Origin: Gammaproteobacteria bacterium
Lineage (GTDB): Bacteria > Pseudomonadota > Gammaproteobacteria > Steroidobacterales > Rariloculaceae
Direction: 5' to 3'
Length of the DNA: 64,000 nucleotides
Assembly (NCBI GenBank): GCA_036381015.1
Contig: DASVDR010000045.1
Span: 66,537-130,536 of the forward strand
Part shown: in pieces, positions 14,388 to 23,495 of the stretch
Position numbering within the stretch: the stretch's first letter is position 1
Layout of the letters: each line of letters starts with the position of its first letter
Notes under the pieces: model-generated
Databases searched by the model: none
What the model saw: the letters and a program-made list of their open reading frames with translations, nothing else
What the model was told of the DNA's origin: nothing
Position numbers and translations under genes: made by a program

Positions 14388-17192
14388 CTAGTTCACCGGC
14401 TCGCCGTCGTCGTTCCAGATCTCGACGGGTGCGATGTCGAGGGCCGCGACGGCGTCGCGGATCCGGTCGAGGTCGCCGACGACGATCCAGACCAGGCTCT
14501 CGGGATGGATCACGTCGCGCGCGGCCGCGCGCAGGTCCTCGAGCGTGAGCGCCTGGTAGCGCTGCGGCAGCGACGCCGCGAAATCGAGCGGCCGGCCGTA
14601 GCGCGCCGAGGAGACGAGGCTGCCGAGCACGGCGCTCGCCGTCTCGAACTGGCCCGGTAGCTCGCGGGTAAGGCCTGCGATCACGCGATCCATCTCGTCC
14701 TGCATGATCGGCTCGGCGGTCTTGACGGCCTGAAGCTCGCGGATCAGCTCCGCGATCGAGTCGGCCGTGCGGTCGATCTGCACCGGCGCATAGACGAGGA
14801 ACGGACGGTCGCCGCTCGCGTTTTCCAGCATGGTGCGCGCGCCGTACGCCCAGCCCTTCTCCTCGCGCAGGTTCATGTTGATGCGGGCCGTGAAGGTGCC
14901 CCCGATCACGCCGTTCATCGCCTCGATCGCAAGGTCGCGGTCGGAGCCGAGACCGGGCGCGACGTGACCGGCGATGATGAGCGCCTGCGGTGAGTCGGGC
15001 TTGTCGATCAGGATCATGCGCGGCGAGTCCGGAAGGTCGACGTCCGCGACGTTCTTCGTGGGCCGCGGCGTGCTCGGGGCGGTCCAGCCCCGGAACGCGC
15101 GCTCGAGCATCGGCGTGATCTCCTCGAGGGTGGTGTCGCCGACGACGAAGATCATCGCGTTGTCGGGCCGCAGCCATGTCTCCTTGAAAGCGAACAGGTC
15201 ATCGCGAGTGATCGACGAGATCGACTCCACGGTGCCCGACCCCGTGAACGGCACGCCGTATGCGTGATCCTCGCCGTAGATCGCGGGCGGGAGGAGCCGC
15301 AGCGCCAAGGAAGCGGGGTCCGCCTTCTCCTGCGCGATGCTGGCGATCCATCGTCCGCGCAGGCGGTCGATCTCCTCCTCGGCGAAGACGGGATTCAGGA
15401 TCACGTCGGCCCAGAGCCGGATCGACGGCTCGAGCTGGGTTTTCAAGGCCGAGAGGTTGACGGAGGAGGCGTCGAGATTCGAGCCGGCCGAGATGATCGC
15501 GCCGAGCCGCGCCTCCTCGTCCGAGATCTCGAGCGCGGTGCGCGTCCGCGTGCCCGTGTCGAGCATCGACATCGCGAACGACGCGACGCCGAGCTTGCCG
15601 CCCGCGTCCGCGGCGAAACCGGCGTCGAACTGAATCGACATTTCGACGATCGGCAGCTCGTGCCGCTCCGCGACGACGAGCTCGATGCCGTTGCTGAGCA
15701 TTCCGGTGTGGATTTCGGGGAACTTGAGCGGCGGCATCTCCGTCGGGATCGGCGGCAGCCCCTTCGAGCGGTCGACGCCTTCGGACGTGGTGGCGTATTC
15801 GCCCACGGGCACGACGTCCACCTGATGCCACCCGGTGCCGAGCCAGCGGCGCGCCGCATCCTGCACGTCGGCGGGCGTCGCGGTGTTGATCCAGTCGAGA
15901 TACTGCTCGATGAACAGCGGGTCGCCCGCGTAGAGCTCGCCCTCGGCGAGCGTCACGGCCTTGCCGTTGAAGCCGCCGACCTGCTCGAGGCCCCGCACGA
16001 TGCTCGCGTTGATTTGCGCGACGACGCGCTCGAGCTCCTCCTCGGTCGGTCCGTTCTCGATGAGCTCTCCGACGATCCGGTCGATCGCCTCGGAGCCGAC
16101 GGCGGCCGGCTGCCCGGGGTTCAGCACGACCGAGAGATCGAACACGCTCGCGAGCTCGAACGGCGTGACGCCGACGTTCACGTCCGTCGCGACCTGGCGG
16201 TTGTAGATCAAATCGACGTAGAGGCGGGAGTTGCGGCCATCGCCGAGCACCGCCGCGGCGAGGTCGAGCAGCGCGCGATCACGCGTCGTCCGCGGGGGCA
16301 CGGCCCACGCGCGGTTCACCAGGACCGCCGGCACCTCGTCGTACTGGATCTGGTGCGTGTTCGTCTGCCGCTTCGGGATCCAGGTCTCGTAGGTATCGAC
16401 CTCCGGCCCGGCCGGAATGTCGCCGAAGTAACGCTCGACCTTCTCGCGTGCGGTCTCGACGTCGATGTCGCCGGCGAGCGCAAGGACAGCGTTGTTAGGA
16501 CCGTAGTAGCTCTGGAACCACTGCCGCACGTCCTCGAGCGAGGCGGCGTTCAGGTCCTCCATCGAGCCGATCGTGGGATGCCGATACGGGTGCCCGGGCG
16601 GAAACAAGCCTTCGTACAGCGCGTAGTTGACGCGACCGTAAGGCTGGTTGTCGCCCTGACGCTTCTCGTTCTGCACGACGCCGCGCTGGTTGTCGAGCTT
16701 CTCTTGCGTGACTGCGCCGAGCAGATGGCCCATGCGGTCCGACTCCATCCACAGGGCGAGGTCGAGCGCCGGCGTCGGCACGGTCTGGAAGTAGTTCGTG
16801 CGGTCGAGCCACGTGGTGCCGTTCATGTCCGTGGCGCCGACCTGCTGCATCGGCAGGAACCACTCGCCGTCGTAGTTCTCCGAACCGTTGAACATCAGGT
16901 GCTCGAACAGGTGCGCAAAGCCGGTCTTGCCTTCCGGCTCGTTCTTCGAGCCGACGTGGTACCACACGCTGACGGCGACGACCGGTGCCTTGTGATCCTC
17001 GTGCACGATGACGGTCAAGCCGTTGTCGAGCGTGAAGCGCTCGTAGTCGAGGTTCAGCTCCGGCGCGCCGGACGGGCGCGCACCGCCGTCCGCCGTCGAT
17101 TGCGACTCGGCCACGGGCGCGAGCGCCACCGAGCCCGCGAGCAGTGCCGCCGTGGCGGCTGCAACGAAGAAGGGTCGAACGGCATGGCTCAT
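14388..17192 (-). CDS. M16-family zinc metallopeptidase, periplasmic
   Basis: A 934-residue double-domain M16 peptidase. Signal peptide at residues 1-33 (FFVAAATAALLAGSVALAPVAES). The active N-terminal half carries the inverted zinc motif HLFEH (H94, E97, H98) followed by LMFNGSENYD. The C-terminal half (~500-930) is an inactive M16 domain containing FGAGFAADAG-like and RPDNAMIFVVGD segments. These clam-shaped peptidases degrade peptides in the periplasm. The start at 17192 is set by GGGAGA 7-10 bases upstream, and the longer frame start has no ribosome site. It lies downstream of the RND efflux genes on the same strand, separated by 121 bases that contain a stem-loop. Confidence 0.93.
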   Translation of the reverse strand: MSHAVRPFFVAAATAALLAGSVALAPVAESQSTADGGARPSGAPELNLDYERFTLDNGLTVIVHEDHKAPVVAVSVWYHVGSKNEPEGKTGFAHLFEHLMFNGSENYDGEWFLPMQQVGATDMNGTTWLDRTNYFQTVPTPALDLALWMESDRMGHLLGAVTQEKLDNQRGVVQNEKRQGDNQPYGRVNYALYEGLFPPGHPYRHPTIGSMEDLNAASLEDVRQWFQSYYGPNNAVLALAGDIDVETAREKVERYFGDIPAGPEVDTYETWIPKRQTNTHQIQYDEVPAVLVNRAWAVPPRTTRDRALLDLAAAVLGDGRNSRLYVDLIYNRQVATDVNVGVTPFELASVFDLSVVLNPGQPAAVGSEAIDRIVGELIENGPTEEELERVVAQINASIVRGLEQVGGFNGKAVTLAEGELYAGDPLFIEQYLDWINTATPADVQDAARRWLGTGWHQVDVVPVGEYATTSEGVDRSKGLPPIPTEMPPLKFPEIHTGMLSNGIELVVAERHELPIVEMSIQFDAGFAADAGGKLGVASFAMSMLDTGTRTRTALEISDEEARLGAIISAGSNLDASSVNLSALKTQLEPSIRLWADVILNPVFAEEEIDRLRGRWIASIAQEKADPASLALRLLPPAIYGEDHAYGVPFTGSGTVESISSITRDDLFAFKETWLRPDNAMIFVVGDTTLEEITPMLERAFRGWTAPSTPRPTKNVADVDLPDSPRMILIDKPDSPQALIIAGHVAPGLGSDRDLAIEAMNGVIGGTFTARINMNLREEKGWAYGARTMLENASGDRPFLVYAPVQIDRTADSIAELIRELQAVKTAEPIMQDEMDRVIAGLTRELPGQFETASAVLGSLVSSARYGRPLDFAASLPQRYQALTLEDLRAAARDVIHPESLVWIVVGDLDRIRDAVAALDIAPVEIWNDDGEPVN

Positions 17193-17263
17193 CTCGAGCT
17201 CTCCCGATTGGAATGGCGACGACCGAATCATAACCCGGCCGCGCCGCCGCTCGGCCATTCGGG

Positions 17264-17289
17264 GGCCGGCGGCGTGCGAGCCGCCGGCC
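17264..17289. terminator. GC-rich stem-loop between efflux operon and M16 gene
   Basis: GCCGGCGGC and GCCGCCGGC form a 9-10 bp stem with a 6-base loop (GTGCGA), just downstream of the RND permease stop (minus strand). No T-run follows on either strand. It could attenuate read-through or stabilise the efflux mRNA 3' end. Confidence 0.4.
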
Positions 17290-17313
17290 TCCCTTACCGA
17301 GCGCCCAGGCCGC

Positions 17314-20300
17314 TCAGGTGGCCTGGGGCGACAGGTGTGCCGCGGGCTCCTGCTCTTGGCGCTGCGACTGGCGGACGCGCTCGAGCAGGTTCGAGACGGT
17401 GAGGTAGACGACCGGGATCAGCACGAGCGTGACGACGGTGGACGCGGTCAGGCCGCCGATCACGACCCGCGCGAGCGAGGCCTGAAGCTCGGCGCCGGCA
17501 CCGAGCCCGATCGCGAGCGGCAGCAGGCCGAGGATGGTCGCCGACGTCGTCATCAGAATCGGCCGCAGGCGCAGCCGGCCGGCCTCGACCACGGCCGCGC
17601 GCACGCCCATCCCTTGCTCGCGCCTCAGCATGTTGATGTAGTCGACGAGCACGATCGCGTTGTTCACGACGATACCGACCAGCATCACCATGCCCATCAG
17701 GCTTTGGAGGTTGAGCGTCGTGCCCGTCAGCAGCATCGTCGGAACCACGCCGATGATGGCGGCCGGCACGGCGCACATCACGATCAGCGGATCGACGAAG
17801 CGTTCGAATTGCGCCGCCATGACCATGTAGGTGAGGGCGAGCGCCATGATCAGCGCGAGGATGAAGTCGCGCTGCGCGCGTTGCTGCTCCTCGTACTCGC
17901 CGCCGAAGTAGACGCTGAAGCCCTCGGGCATCGACATGTCGGAGAGCGCATCCTGAATGCGCTCGACGGCATCGCCGAGCGGCACGCCGCTCTCGAGGTT
18001 GGCCCAGATGTACGTTACCCGCTGTCCGTCGATGCGGTTGATACCCGTGGGGCCGCGGGCGGACTCCTGCGTGATCAGCGCCGACACCGGCAAGATGCCT
18101 TCCGCCGTGCGCACCGAGATGTTGTCGATGTCAACGACGCTCAGGCGATCCTCGGGACGCATCCGGACGTTGATGTCGATTTCCTCGCTGCCGACGCGAT
18201 ACACGCCGGCGCGGCGGCCGCCGATGCTCGTCTGAAGCGCGGCGGCCACGTCCCGCACGCTGAGGCCGAGCTCCGCCATCCGGGCGCGGTCGAACCGCAC
18301 GTTCTGCTGCGGCCGCCGGTCGCGATTGCTCGCATCCACATCGACGATGCCGGGCAGCGTTTGAATCCTATTCGTGATCTCGCGAACGAGCTCCTCCGCC
18401 ATCTCGAGATCGTAGCCGCGAAGCTGCATCTCGAGCGACGAGCCGCCGTCGCCTCCGCCGCTGCGGAACAGCTGCTGCAATATCCTGAGCCCGGTCTCGG
18501 CCGAGACTTCGATGTCGGCGCCGGGAATCGTATTCGCCACCGCCTCGCGAATACGATCGGCCATCTCGCTCGCATCCGTCTCGCGCTCGCTGTGCGGCAC
18601 GAGCGAAAGCTGGACCGCGGCAGAGTTGTTGCGCACGTCGTTGGTGATGAACATCACGTCGTCGAGCGGGACCGCCTCGCGTACGGCGTCGTCGAGCAGC
18701 TGCACGTACTCGTACATCACCGCGATGTTCGTGCCGTCGTCCATCCGCATCCGGACGTTGACCTGATCGCCGTCGATCTGCGGGGTGAGCTCGAACGGAA
18801 TGGTGGGAATCAGCGCGACGGCGACGATGAGCAGCGTGAGGCTGGCGCCGACCACGAGCCCGCGCCGGTCGAGCGCGCGGTCGACGAGGCGGGAGTACGC
18901 CCGCTCTACCGCCGCGAAGCGGCCGCCGCCGTGCCCGCCTTCGTGCTCGCGCTGCGCGTCGGGCCGCACCTTCAGGAAGCGGCTCGCGAGCATCGGCACG
19001 AGCGTCATCGCGATCAGCAGCGAGCAGCAGAGCGCGAACACGACGACGAGGGCGAGCTCCTGGAACAGGCTGCCGGTCACGGTCCGCATGAACGCGACGG
19101 GCAGGAAGATCACGCACATCGTCATGGTCGCCGCGATGATCGCGCCGGTGACCTGCTTCGCCCCGATCACGGCGCTCGGTTCCGGCGGCGTGCCGCGCTG
19201 GCGCTGACGGAAGATGTTCTCGAGCACCACGATCGAGTTGTCGACGATCATGCCGACGCCGAGCGCGATGCCGCCGAAGCTCATCTGGTTGAGCGTGAGC
19301 CCGCCGAAGTACACGAGACCGAACGTGGCGACGATCGAGATCGGGATCGCGCACGCAATGATGAGCGTGGCGGAGCCGTTACGCAGGAATGCGAACAGCA
19401 CGATGACCGTCAGAATGCCTCCCCAGATCGCCGAGTCGCGGACGTGCGCGATCGACTCCTGGATGAACGTGCTCTGATCGGTGATGACCTGGAGATCGAG
19501 ATCCTGCCGGGAGGCGTTGATCCGCTCGATCTCCTCGCGAACGCTCTGCGCGACCTCCACGGTGTTCGCGCCGGTCTGCTTGCGGATGCTGAGGCGGATC
19601 GTCGGCACGCCGTCGATTTCCACGTAGCGGCCGATGTCGCGGTAGCCGAGCTCGACGTTCGCCACGTCGCGCACGCGGATCGGGTTGCCGTCCACGACCG
19701 CGACCACGGTATTCGCCACCTGTTCGACGTCCGTGAACTCGCCGAGCGTGCGGACGTAGAGGTCCTTGAGCCCCTCGCGCACGTTGCCGCCGGGGAGCGT
19801 GACGTTCTCGCGCCCGATAGCCGCGACGACGTCGGCGGGCGTGAGCTCCATTGCGGTCAGGCGATCGCGGACGAGGTCGACGGTCACGGCCCGATACACG
19901 CCGCCCCAAACCTCCACGGAGCCGACGCCAGGGATCTGCTGGAACTGGCGCATCAAGTCGCGCTCGAGCACACGCGTGAGCTCCGCGAGCGGCAGGTTCG
20001 AGCGCGCGCCGACGATGACGATCGGCTGCTGATTCGGATCGAATTTGCGGATCTCGGGCGGGTCGGCATCTTCCGGCAGCGCGTCGCGGACCCTGTCGAG
20101 CGCCGCGCGCACGTCGTTCGCTGCCTCGTCGAGATTCGTGCCGCGCGCGAAACGGAGCTGCACGTTCGACGAGCCCTCGCCCGAGGAGGAGCTCACTTGC
20201 TCGAGGTTCGGCACTCCGGCGATCGCGTTCTCGATCCGCTCGGTGACGATCAGCTCCATCTCCTCCGGGCCGACGTTGCCGTAGTTGACGCGGATGTTGA

Positions 20301-20433
20301 GCTGCGGAAATTCGATGGGCGGCAGCAGATCGACGGGCAGGAAGCGGAAGCTGATCAGCCCGAGCGTGATGATGATGAGGAACACCATCGTCGTCGCGAC
20401 CGGGCGTTTGATCGAGATGGACGCGATCGTCAT
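17314..20433 (-). CDS. RND multidrug efflux permease (AcrB/HAE1 family)
   Basis: A 1039-residue inner-membrane proton-driven exporter of normal family length. It starts with [19 protein letters not shown] (transmembrane helix 1). A large periplasmic loop follows ([24 protein letters not shown]). The proton-relay helix 4 carries [25 protein letters not shown] second periplasmic loop follows, then the duplicated helices ([21 protein letters not shown]). It works as a trimer with the adaptor encoded 24 bases upstream on the same strand. No TolC-type outer-membrane gene is present locally, so a shared TolC is expected. Substrate unknown. Confidence 0.95.
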   Translation of the reverse strand: MTIASISIKRPVATTMVFLIIITLGLISFRFLPVDLLPPIEFPQLNIRVNYGNVGPEEMELIVTERIENAIAGVPNLEQVSSSSGEGSSNVQLRFARGTNLDEAANDVRAALDRVRDALPEDADPPEIRKFDPNQQPIVIVGARSNLPLAELTRVLERDLMRQFQQIPGVGSVEVWGGVYRAVTVDLVRDRLTAMELTPADVVAAIGRENVTLPGGNVREGLKDLYVRTLGEFTDVEQVANTVVAVVDGNPIRVRDVANVELGYRDIGRYVEIDGVPTIRLSIRKQTGANTVEVAQSVREEIERINASRQDLDLQVITDQSTFIQESIAHVRDSAIWGGILTVIVLFAFLRNGSATLIIACAIPISIVATFGLVYFGGLTLNQMSFGGIALGVGMIVDNSIVVLENIFRQRQRGTPPEPSAVIGAKQVTGAIIAATMTMCVIFLPVAFMRTVTGSLFQELALVVVFALCCSLLIAMTLVPMLASRFLKVRPDAQREHEGGHGGGRFAAVERAYSRLVDRALDRRGLVVGASLTLLIVAVALIPTIPFELTPQIDGDQVNVRMRMDDGTNIAVMYEYVQLLDDAVREAVPLDDVMFITNDVRNNSAAVQLSLVPHSERETDASEMADRIREAVANTIPGADIEVSAETGLRILQQLFRSGGGDGGSSLEMQLRGYDLEMAEELVREITNRIQTLPGIVDVDASNRDRRPQQNVRFDRARMAELGLSVRDVAAALQTSIGGRRAGVYRVGSEEIDINVRMRPEDRLSVVDIDNISVRTAEGILPVSALITQESARGPTGINRIDGQRVTYIWANLESGVPLGDAVERIQDALSDMSMPEGFSVYFGGEYEEQQRAQRDFILALIMALALTYMVMAAQFERFVDPLIVMCAVPAAIIGVVPTMLLTGTTLNLQSLMGMVMLVGIVVNNAIVLVDYINMLRREQGMGVRAAVVEAGRLRLRPILMTTSATILGLLPLAIGLGAGAELQASLARVVIGGLTASTVVTLVLIPVVYLTVSNLLERVRQSQRQEQEPAAHLSPQAT

Positions 20434-20457
20434 GCGTCTAGCCTTTCAGGGCGATGC

Positions 20458-21795
20458 TCAGTTCAGCGATTCGAGGCTGTTCGTATCGAGAAGAGCGCTT
20501 TGCCGGTCGCGGATGACATCGAGGAGATCGCGCGTCTGCATCTGCTGCAAGCGCATGATGTGATCCCAAGGCGTCGGCTGAATCAACGCTTGACCGGAAT
20601 CGCTGTTCGACAGGAGCCGGTGGCCGAGGGTGACGACCCACTCTCCGGGCTCTACGCCCCGAACGGCCGACGTCAGCCGCCCGCGGGCGATGATGTCGAT
20701 CGGCACGAAACGCACGGCCACCGGGCCGACGGGCTCGAGACCGGGTCCGTCGGCAGGTAGCGACGCGGCGTCGGGGAGCTCCGGATTGCGCAGCGCACCC
20801 TCGAGCGAGGCGGCGAAAACGCCTTCGCGGCCGTCTTCCGGGTTCCGATAGATCGCGCTGTTCGGGATCAGCGGCGCAACCTCCGTCTCGCCGTAGAGGA
20901 CGGCGACCGTGACGAACATCCCGGGGCGAAGCAACCCGTCGTGCTCTTCGACCTCGATCTCGGCTTGCGTTGTGCGCGTGACCGGATGCAGGAACGGCGA
21001 GATTCGGGTGATCGTCGCTTCGAGCACGCGCTCCGGAGCCGCCTCCGTGGAGATGTTCACGGTCGTTCCGGTGTCGATGTACGCGAGCATGCGCTGCGTG
21101 AGCGTGACGTCGACCAGCATGTCCGACGTATCGCCGATCACGAACAGCGGCGTGCTCGTGTTCGCGAGCTGGCCGACCTCGGCGTTGCGGCTGCCGACGA
21201 CGCCCGAGATCGGGGCGCGGACGATGGTCTCCGCGAGCTCCGCGCGTCGCTCCTTGACGAGCGATTCGGCCTGTGCCAGCTGCGCCTGCATCAGCGCGAG
21301 ATCGGCTTCGGCGGACGCGGCGTCGGCCTGCGCGGTCTCGAGCTCCGCGGCGCTCGTCAGGTTGCGCTCCGCCATCGCCTCGATCCGCCGGAGCGTCGCT
21401 TCGAGGCGCGTGAGATTCGCTTCCGCCTGGCGGACGCGCGCCTCGGCCACGCGCAGCCCCGCTTCCGCTTGATTCAGGCGTTCCTCGTAATCGGTGTTGC
21501 GAAGCCGAACCAGCGGCGTGCCGGCCTCGACCCAGTCCCCGTCGTTCGCGAGGACCTCGACGATCTGGCCCGTGACTTGCGCGTAGATTTCCGTCTGATT
21601 CCGGGCGCGCACCGAGCCGGCGAGACGCTCCTCCAGAGGCAGAGTGCCGCGCACGACCTCCACGGCCTCGACGGCCGGAATCTGCTGCTCGCCGTTACCG
21701 GCGTTCGGATTTCCACCCTCCGTCCCCGGACCGCACGCCGCGACCAACGCTGCCGCGGCGAGCGCGGCGAAAGCCCTCCCTGATTGCGGCTTCAT
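20458..21795 (-). CDS. RND periplasmic adaptor (membrane fusion) lipoprotein
   Basis: A 445-residue adaptor. The N-terminus AALAAAALVAACGPG fits a lipoprotein signal with the modified cysteine at ~21. Residues ~75-95 give the first half of the lipoyl domain (YAQVTGQIVEVLANDGDWV). Residues ~100-190 are a long Ala/Glu/Arg/Leu alpha-helical hairpin. It then returns with ETIVRAPISGVVGSRNAEVGQLANTSTPLFVIGD, followed by beta-barrel and membrane-proximal domains. It bridges the permease (24 bases downstream) to an outer-membrane channel. Its ATG abuts the stop codon of a possible 24-codon leader peptide. Confidence 0.93.
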   Translation of the reverse strand: MKPQSGRAFAALAAAALVAACGPGTEGGNPNAGNGEQQIPAVEAVEVVRGTLPLEERLAGSVRARNQTEIYAQVTGQIVEVLANDGDWVEAGTPLVRLRNTDYEERLNQAEAGLRVAEARVRQAEANLTRLEATLRRIEAMAERNLTSAAELETAQADAASAEADLALMQAQLAQAESLVKERRAELAETIVRAPISGVVGSRNAEVGQLANTSTPLFVIGDTSDMLVDVTLTQRMLAYIDTGTTVNISTEAAPERVLEATITRISPFLHPVTRTTQAEIEVEEHDGLLRPGMFVTVAVLYGETEVAPLIPNSAIYRNPEDGREGVFAASLEGALRNPELPDAASLPADGPGLEPVGPVAVRFVPIDIIARGRLTSAVRGVEPGEWVVTLGHRLLSNSDSGQALIQPTPWDHIMRLQQMQTRDLLDVIRDRQSALLDTNSLESLN

Positions 21796-21870
21796 CTACC
21801 GGGCTGCCTTCTGATCCCATCGGCGAACGCACGATGTGCCGTGGTGAACGGGTGGGACCGGCCGGCCCAT
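21796..21870 (-). CDS. Possible 24-residue leader peptide of the efflux operon
   Basis: A perfect AAGGAGG ribosome site (21882-21876 on the minus strand) lies 5 bases before ATG 21870. This opens a 24-codon frame (MGRPVPPVHHGTSCVRRWDQ...) ending in TAG directly against the ATG of the adaptor gene. The best ribosome site in the region thus serves this short frame, not the adaptor, which suggests translational coupling or attenuation. The peptide has no recognisable family. Its proline-rich start and Arg-Arg-Trp are features often seen in arrest-prone leaders, but that is speculative. Confidence 0.4.
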   Translation of the reverse strand: MGRPVPPVHHGTSCVRRWDQKAAR

Positions 21871-21941
21871 AGGCGCCTCCTTGCTGAAAGTGGGGTTTTG
21901 CATGGTTGGGAGCTCGCAATCTCCAGCGCGCAAACAGGTGC

Positions 21942-21947
21942 ATTCTA
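21942..21947 (-). promoter_or_regulatory. Candidate -10 box of the efflux operon
   Basis: TAGAAT on the minus strand (5 of 6 bases of TATAAT) lies about 70 bases before the leader-peptide ATG. No good -35 hexamer is seen at the expected distance, so an activator-dependent promoter would be needed. Confidence 0.25.
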
Positions 21948-22312
21948 AGCGCGGACCCGGCCCGACGGCCCGGAGCCGACGGTAATCTACTGAAAAATTG
22001 AGACAGTTGCGATCGACGAGTGCGCGGAAGTCGCGCCGGCCCGCGATTCCGCCCACGCACCGTGCGGCTCGGCGGTGCATGGCACAAGCCCGGGACGGCG
22101 GAGTTCCCGGACGGGCAAGCGGCTCGCGGAAAACCTGCTGCTGTCGGAGCTCGCGGACGCGCGCGGGCGTTCGAGAGCCGGTCTCGCGGGATCAGCCGGC
22201 CGCGCTCGCCCACGGCGCGCGCCGAATCGAGGCGCACGCCGCCTCGCCGGCCCGCCGACCGCAGTTGGGGCCGGAGGCGCCCGCGGAGTGAGCGGCCGGC
22301 GCGAGCCGAGCC
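21948..22312. other. Non-coding stretch between efflux and hemerythrin genes
   Basis: About 365 bases without a supportable gene. An AT-rich patch around 21980-22000 (CTGAAAAATTGAGACAG) stands out against the GC-rich surroundings and may belong to the efflux promoter region. The rest is GC-rich with arginine-rich spurious frames. Confidence 0.4.
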
Positions 22313-23404
22313 TCAACGGCTCGCCGGTGCGCCTTCGCTTTCGAGCTGCAGGAAGCCCATCCCGACGCCCCGAAGATTCTCCTCGATGAACGCGCCCATC
22401 CCGCGCTCCTCGCTGAGGCATTGCTGCAACGGGCGCAGGGCCTCCTGGATGCCGGCCGCCTCGCCGCACAGGATCAGCGTCTCGTATGCGGCCGCCCCGG
22501 CTTTCGCGAGCCCGAGCATCGCGAAGCTGCTTTTCAGGACCTCGTCGCCGGCGGCGGCATTCGCCATCGAGCCCATGTTCGCGATCAGCGCCATCGCCGT
22601 GTCTTTCACGGCCGACGGCTTCTCGCCCACGGCGTCGAGAATCGTCTCGAGCCGTTGAAGCTGCGCGTCCTTTTCCTTGGCGTGAGACTCGAGCTTCTCC
22701 TTGAGCCGCGGATAGTGCTGAAGCCGCTTGATCTGCAGGTCGACCATCTTGCGCCCTTCCTTCGCGGTCGCATGAGCGTTCTTCGCGCCGACGATGAAGT
22801 AGCGGCGGGCGACGTCCTTCGATATTGCCATGACGGGATGTTCCTTTACGGGTTGACCGTTGCGTTGCGGTGCGGTGCGTGCGCCGTCGGCGAGCTCGAA
22901 GAGGCGCTCTACGCGGCGGGCCGCCGCCGCGCGGCCGACGTCGTAGCGGTCCATGTCGGTGGCACGGACTTTCGGAAAGAGCTGCGCCTCCTCCTCGTGG
23001 ACATGCGCCTCGATCTCGGCGCGGAGCTCGCGCATCAGATCGGCGTGCGTCGCATCGGCGGCGGCGGCCGCTTCGAGGCGGTCGAGCAGCGCCTTCGCGC
23101 CCTGATGCTCCCGCAGCGAGCGCTCGATCAGCTCCTCGTCCCCGATGTGGCGCTGCGCCTCAGGGTAGAAGAATTCTTCTTCCGCTGCCATGTGCGCGCG
23201 CAGCGCCTTGCAGATGCTGCGCGTGACACGGAGCTTCACCTCGGGATCGGCAGCGCTCTCGTACCAGGCGAACCAGCCGAGCACCGTGCGATGGTCCTCG
23301 GCAAGCAGCCCGGTCACGTCCGGGGCAACCTTCTTCCCGGCGGCTAGAGCGGCGCCGAGGGAGATCGGCTCGCCCATGCCGCGGTCCGCAATCATCGTTC
23401 TCAT
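22313..23404 (-). CDS. Hemerythrin HHE domain fused to a ferritin-like DUF892 domain
   Basis: A 363-residue protein. Residues ~30-165 are a hemerythrin-type four-helix bundle with the expected ligands: AEDHRTVLGWF, RAHMAAEEEFFYPEA, SLREHQGAK, and EAHVHEEEAQLFP. Residues ~192-363 form a ferritin-like DUF892 domain, beginning MAISKDVARRYFIVGAKNAHATAKEG and ending with CLSEERGMGAFIEENL. Hemerythrins bind oxygen or sense iron and oxidants at a diiron site. DUF892 proteins are stress-linked. The ATG at 22831, at the domain joint, has its own AAAGGA ribosome site, so a separate 172-residue DUF892 product is possible. The start at 23404 leaves a short leader of ~25 residues. Confidence 0.85.
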   Translation of the reverse strand: MRTMIADRGMGEPISLGAALAAGKKVAPDVTGLLAEDHRTVLGWFAWYESAADPEVKLRVTRSICKALRAHMAAEEEFFYPEAQRHIGDEELIERSLREHQGAKALLDRLEAAAAADATHADLMRELRAEIEAHVHEEEAQLFPKVRATDMDRYDVGRAAAARRVERLFELADGARTAPQRNGQPVKEHPVMAISKDVARRYFIVGAKNAHATAKEGRKMVDLQIKRLQHYPRLKEKLESHAKEKDAQLQRLETILDAVGEKPSAVKDTAMALIANMGSMANAAAGDEVLKSSFAMLGLAKAGAAAYETLILCGEAAGIQEALRPLQQCLSEERGMGAFIEENLRGVGMGFLQLESEGAPASR

Positions 23405-23495
23405 GTCGTGGTTCCGTCCGTTCGTGGTGTGTGGCGCAGCCTCGCCGCGTGCCGAAGCGCGGCCCGCGGCGAGGCGGCGCATCCGGGGCCCGTCT

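Noticed and set aside
15264-17402. A 712-codon plus-strand open frame
   Set aside because: Antisense shadow of the M16 peptidase gene. High GC leaves several frames open here.
17152-20760. A 1202-codon plus-strand open frame
   Set aside because: It is the antisense shadow of the RND permease gene. It is very rich in Arg, His and Asp, and has no ribosome site or recognisable domain.
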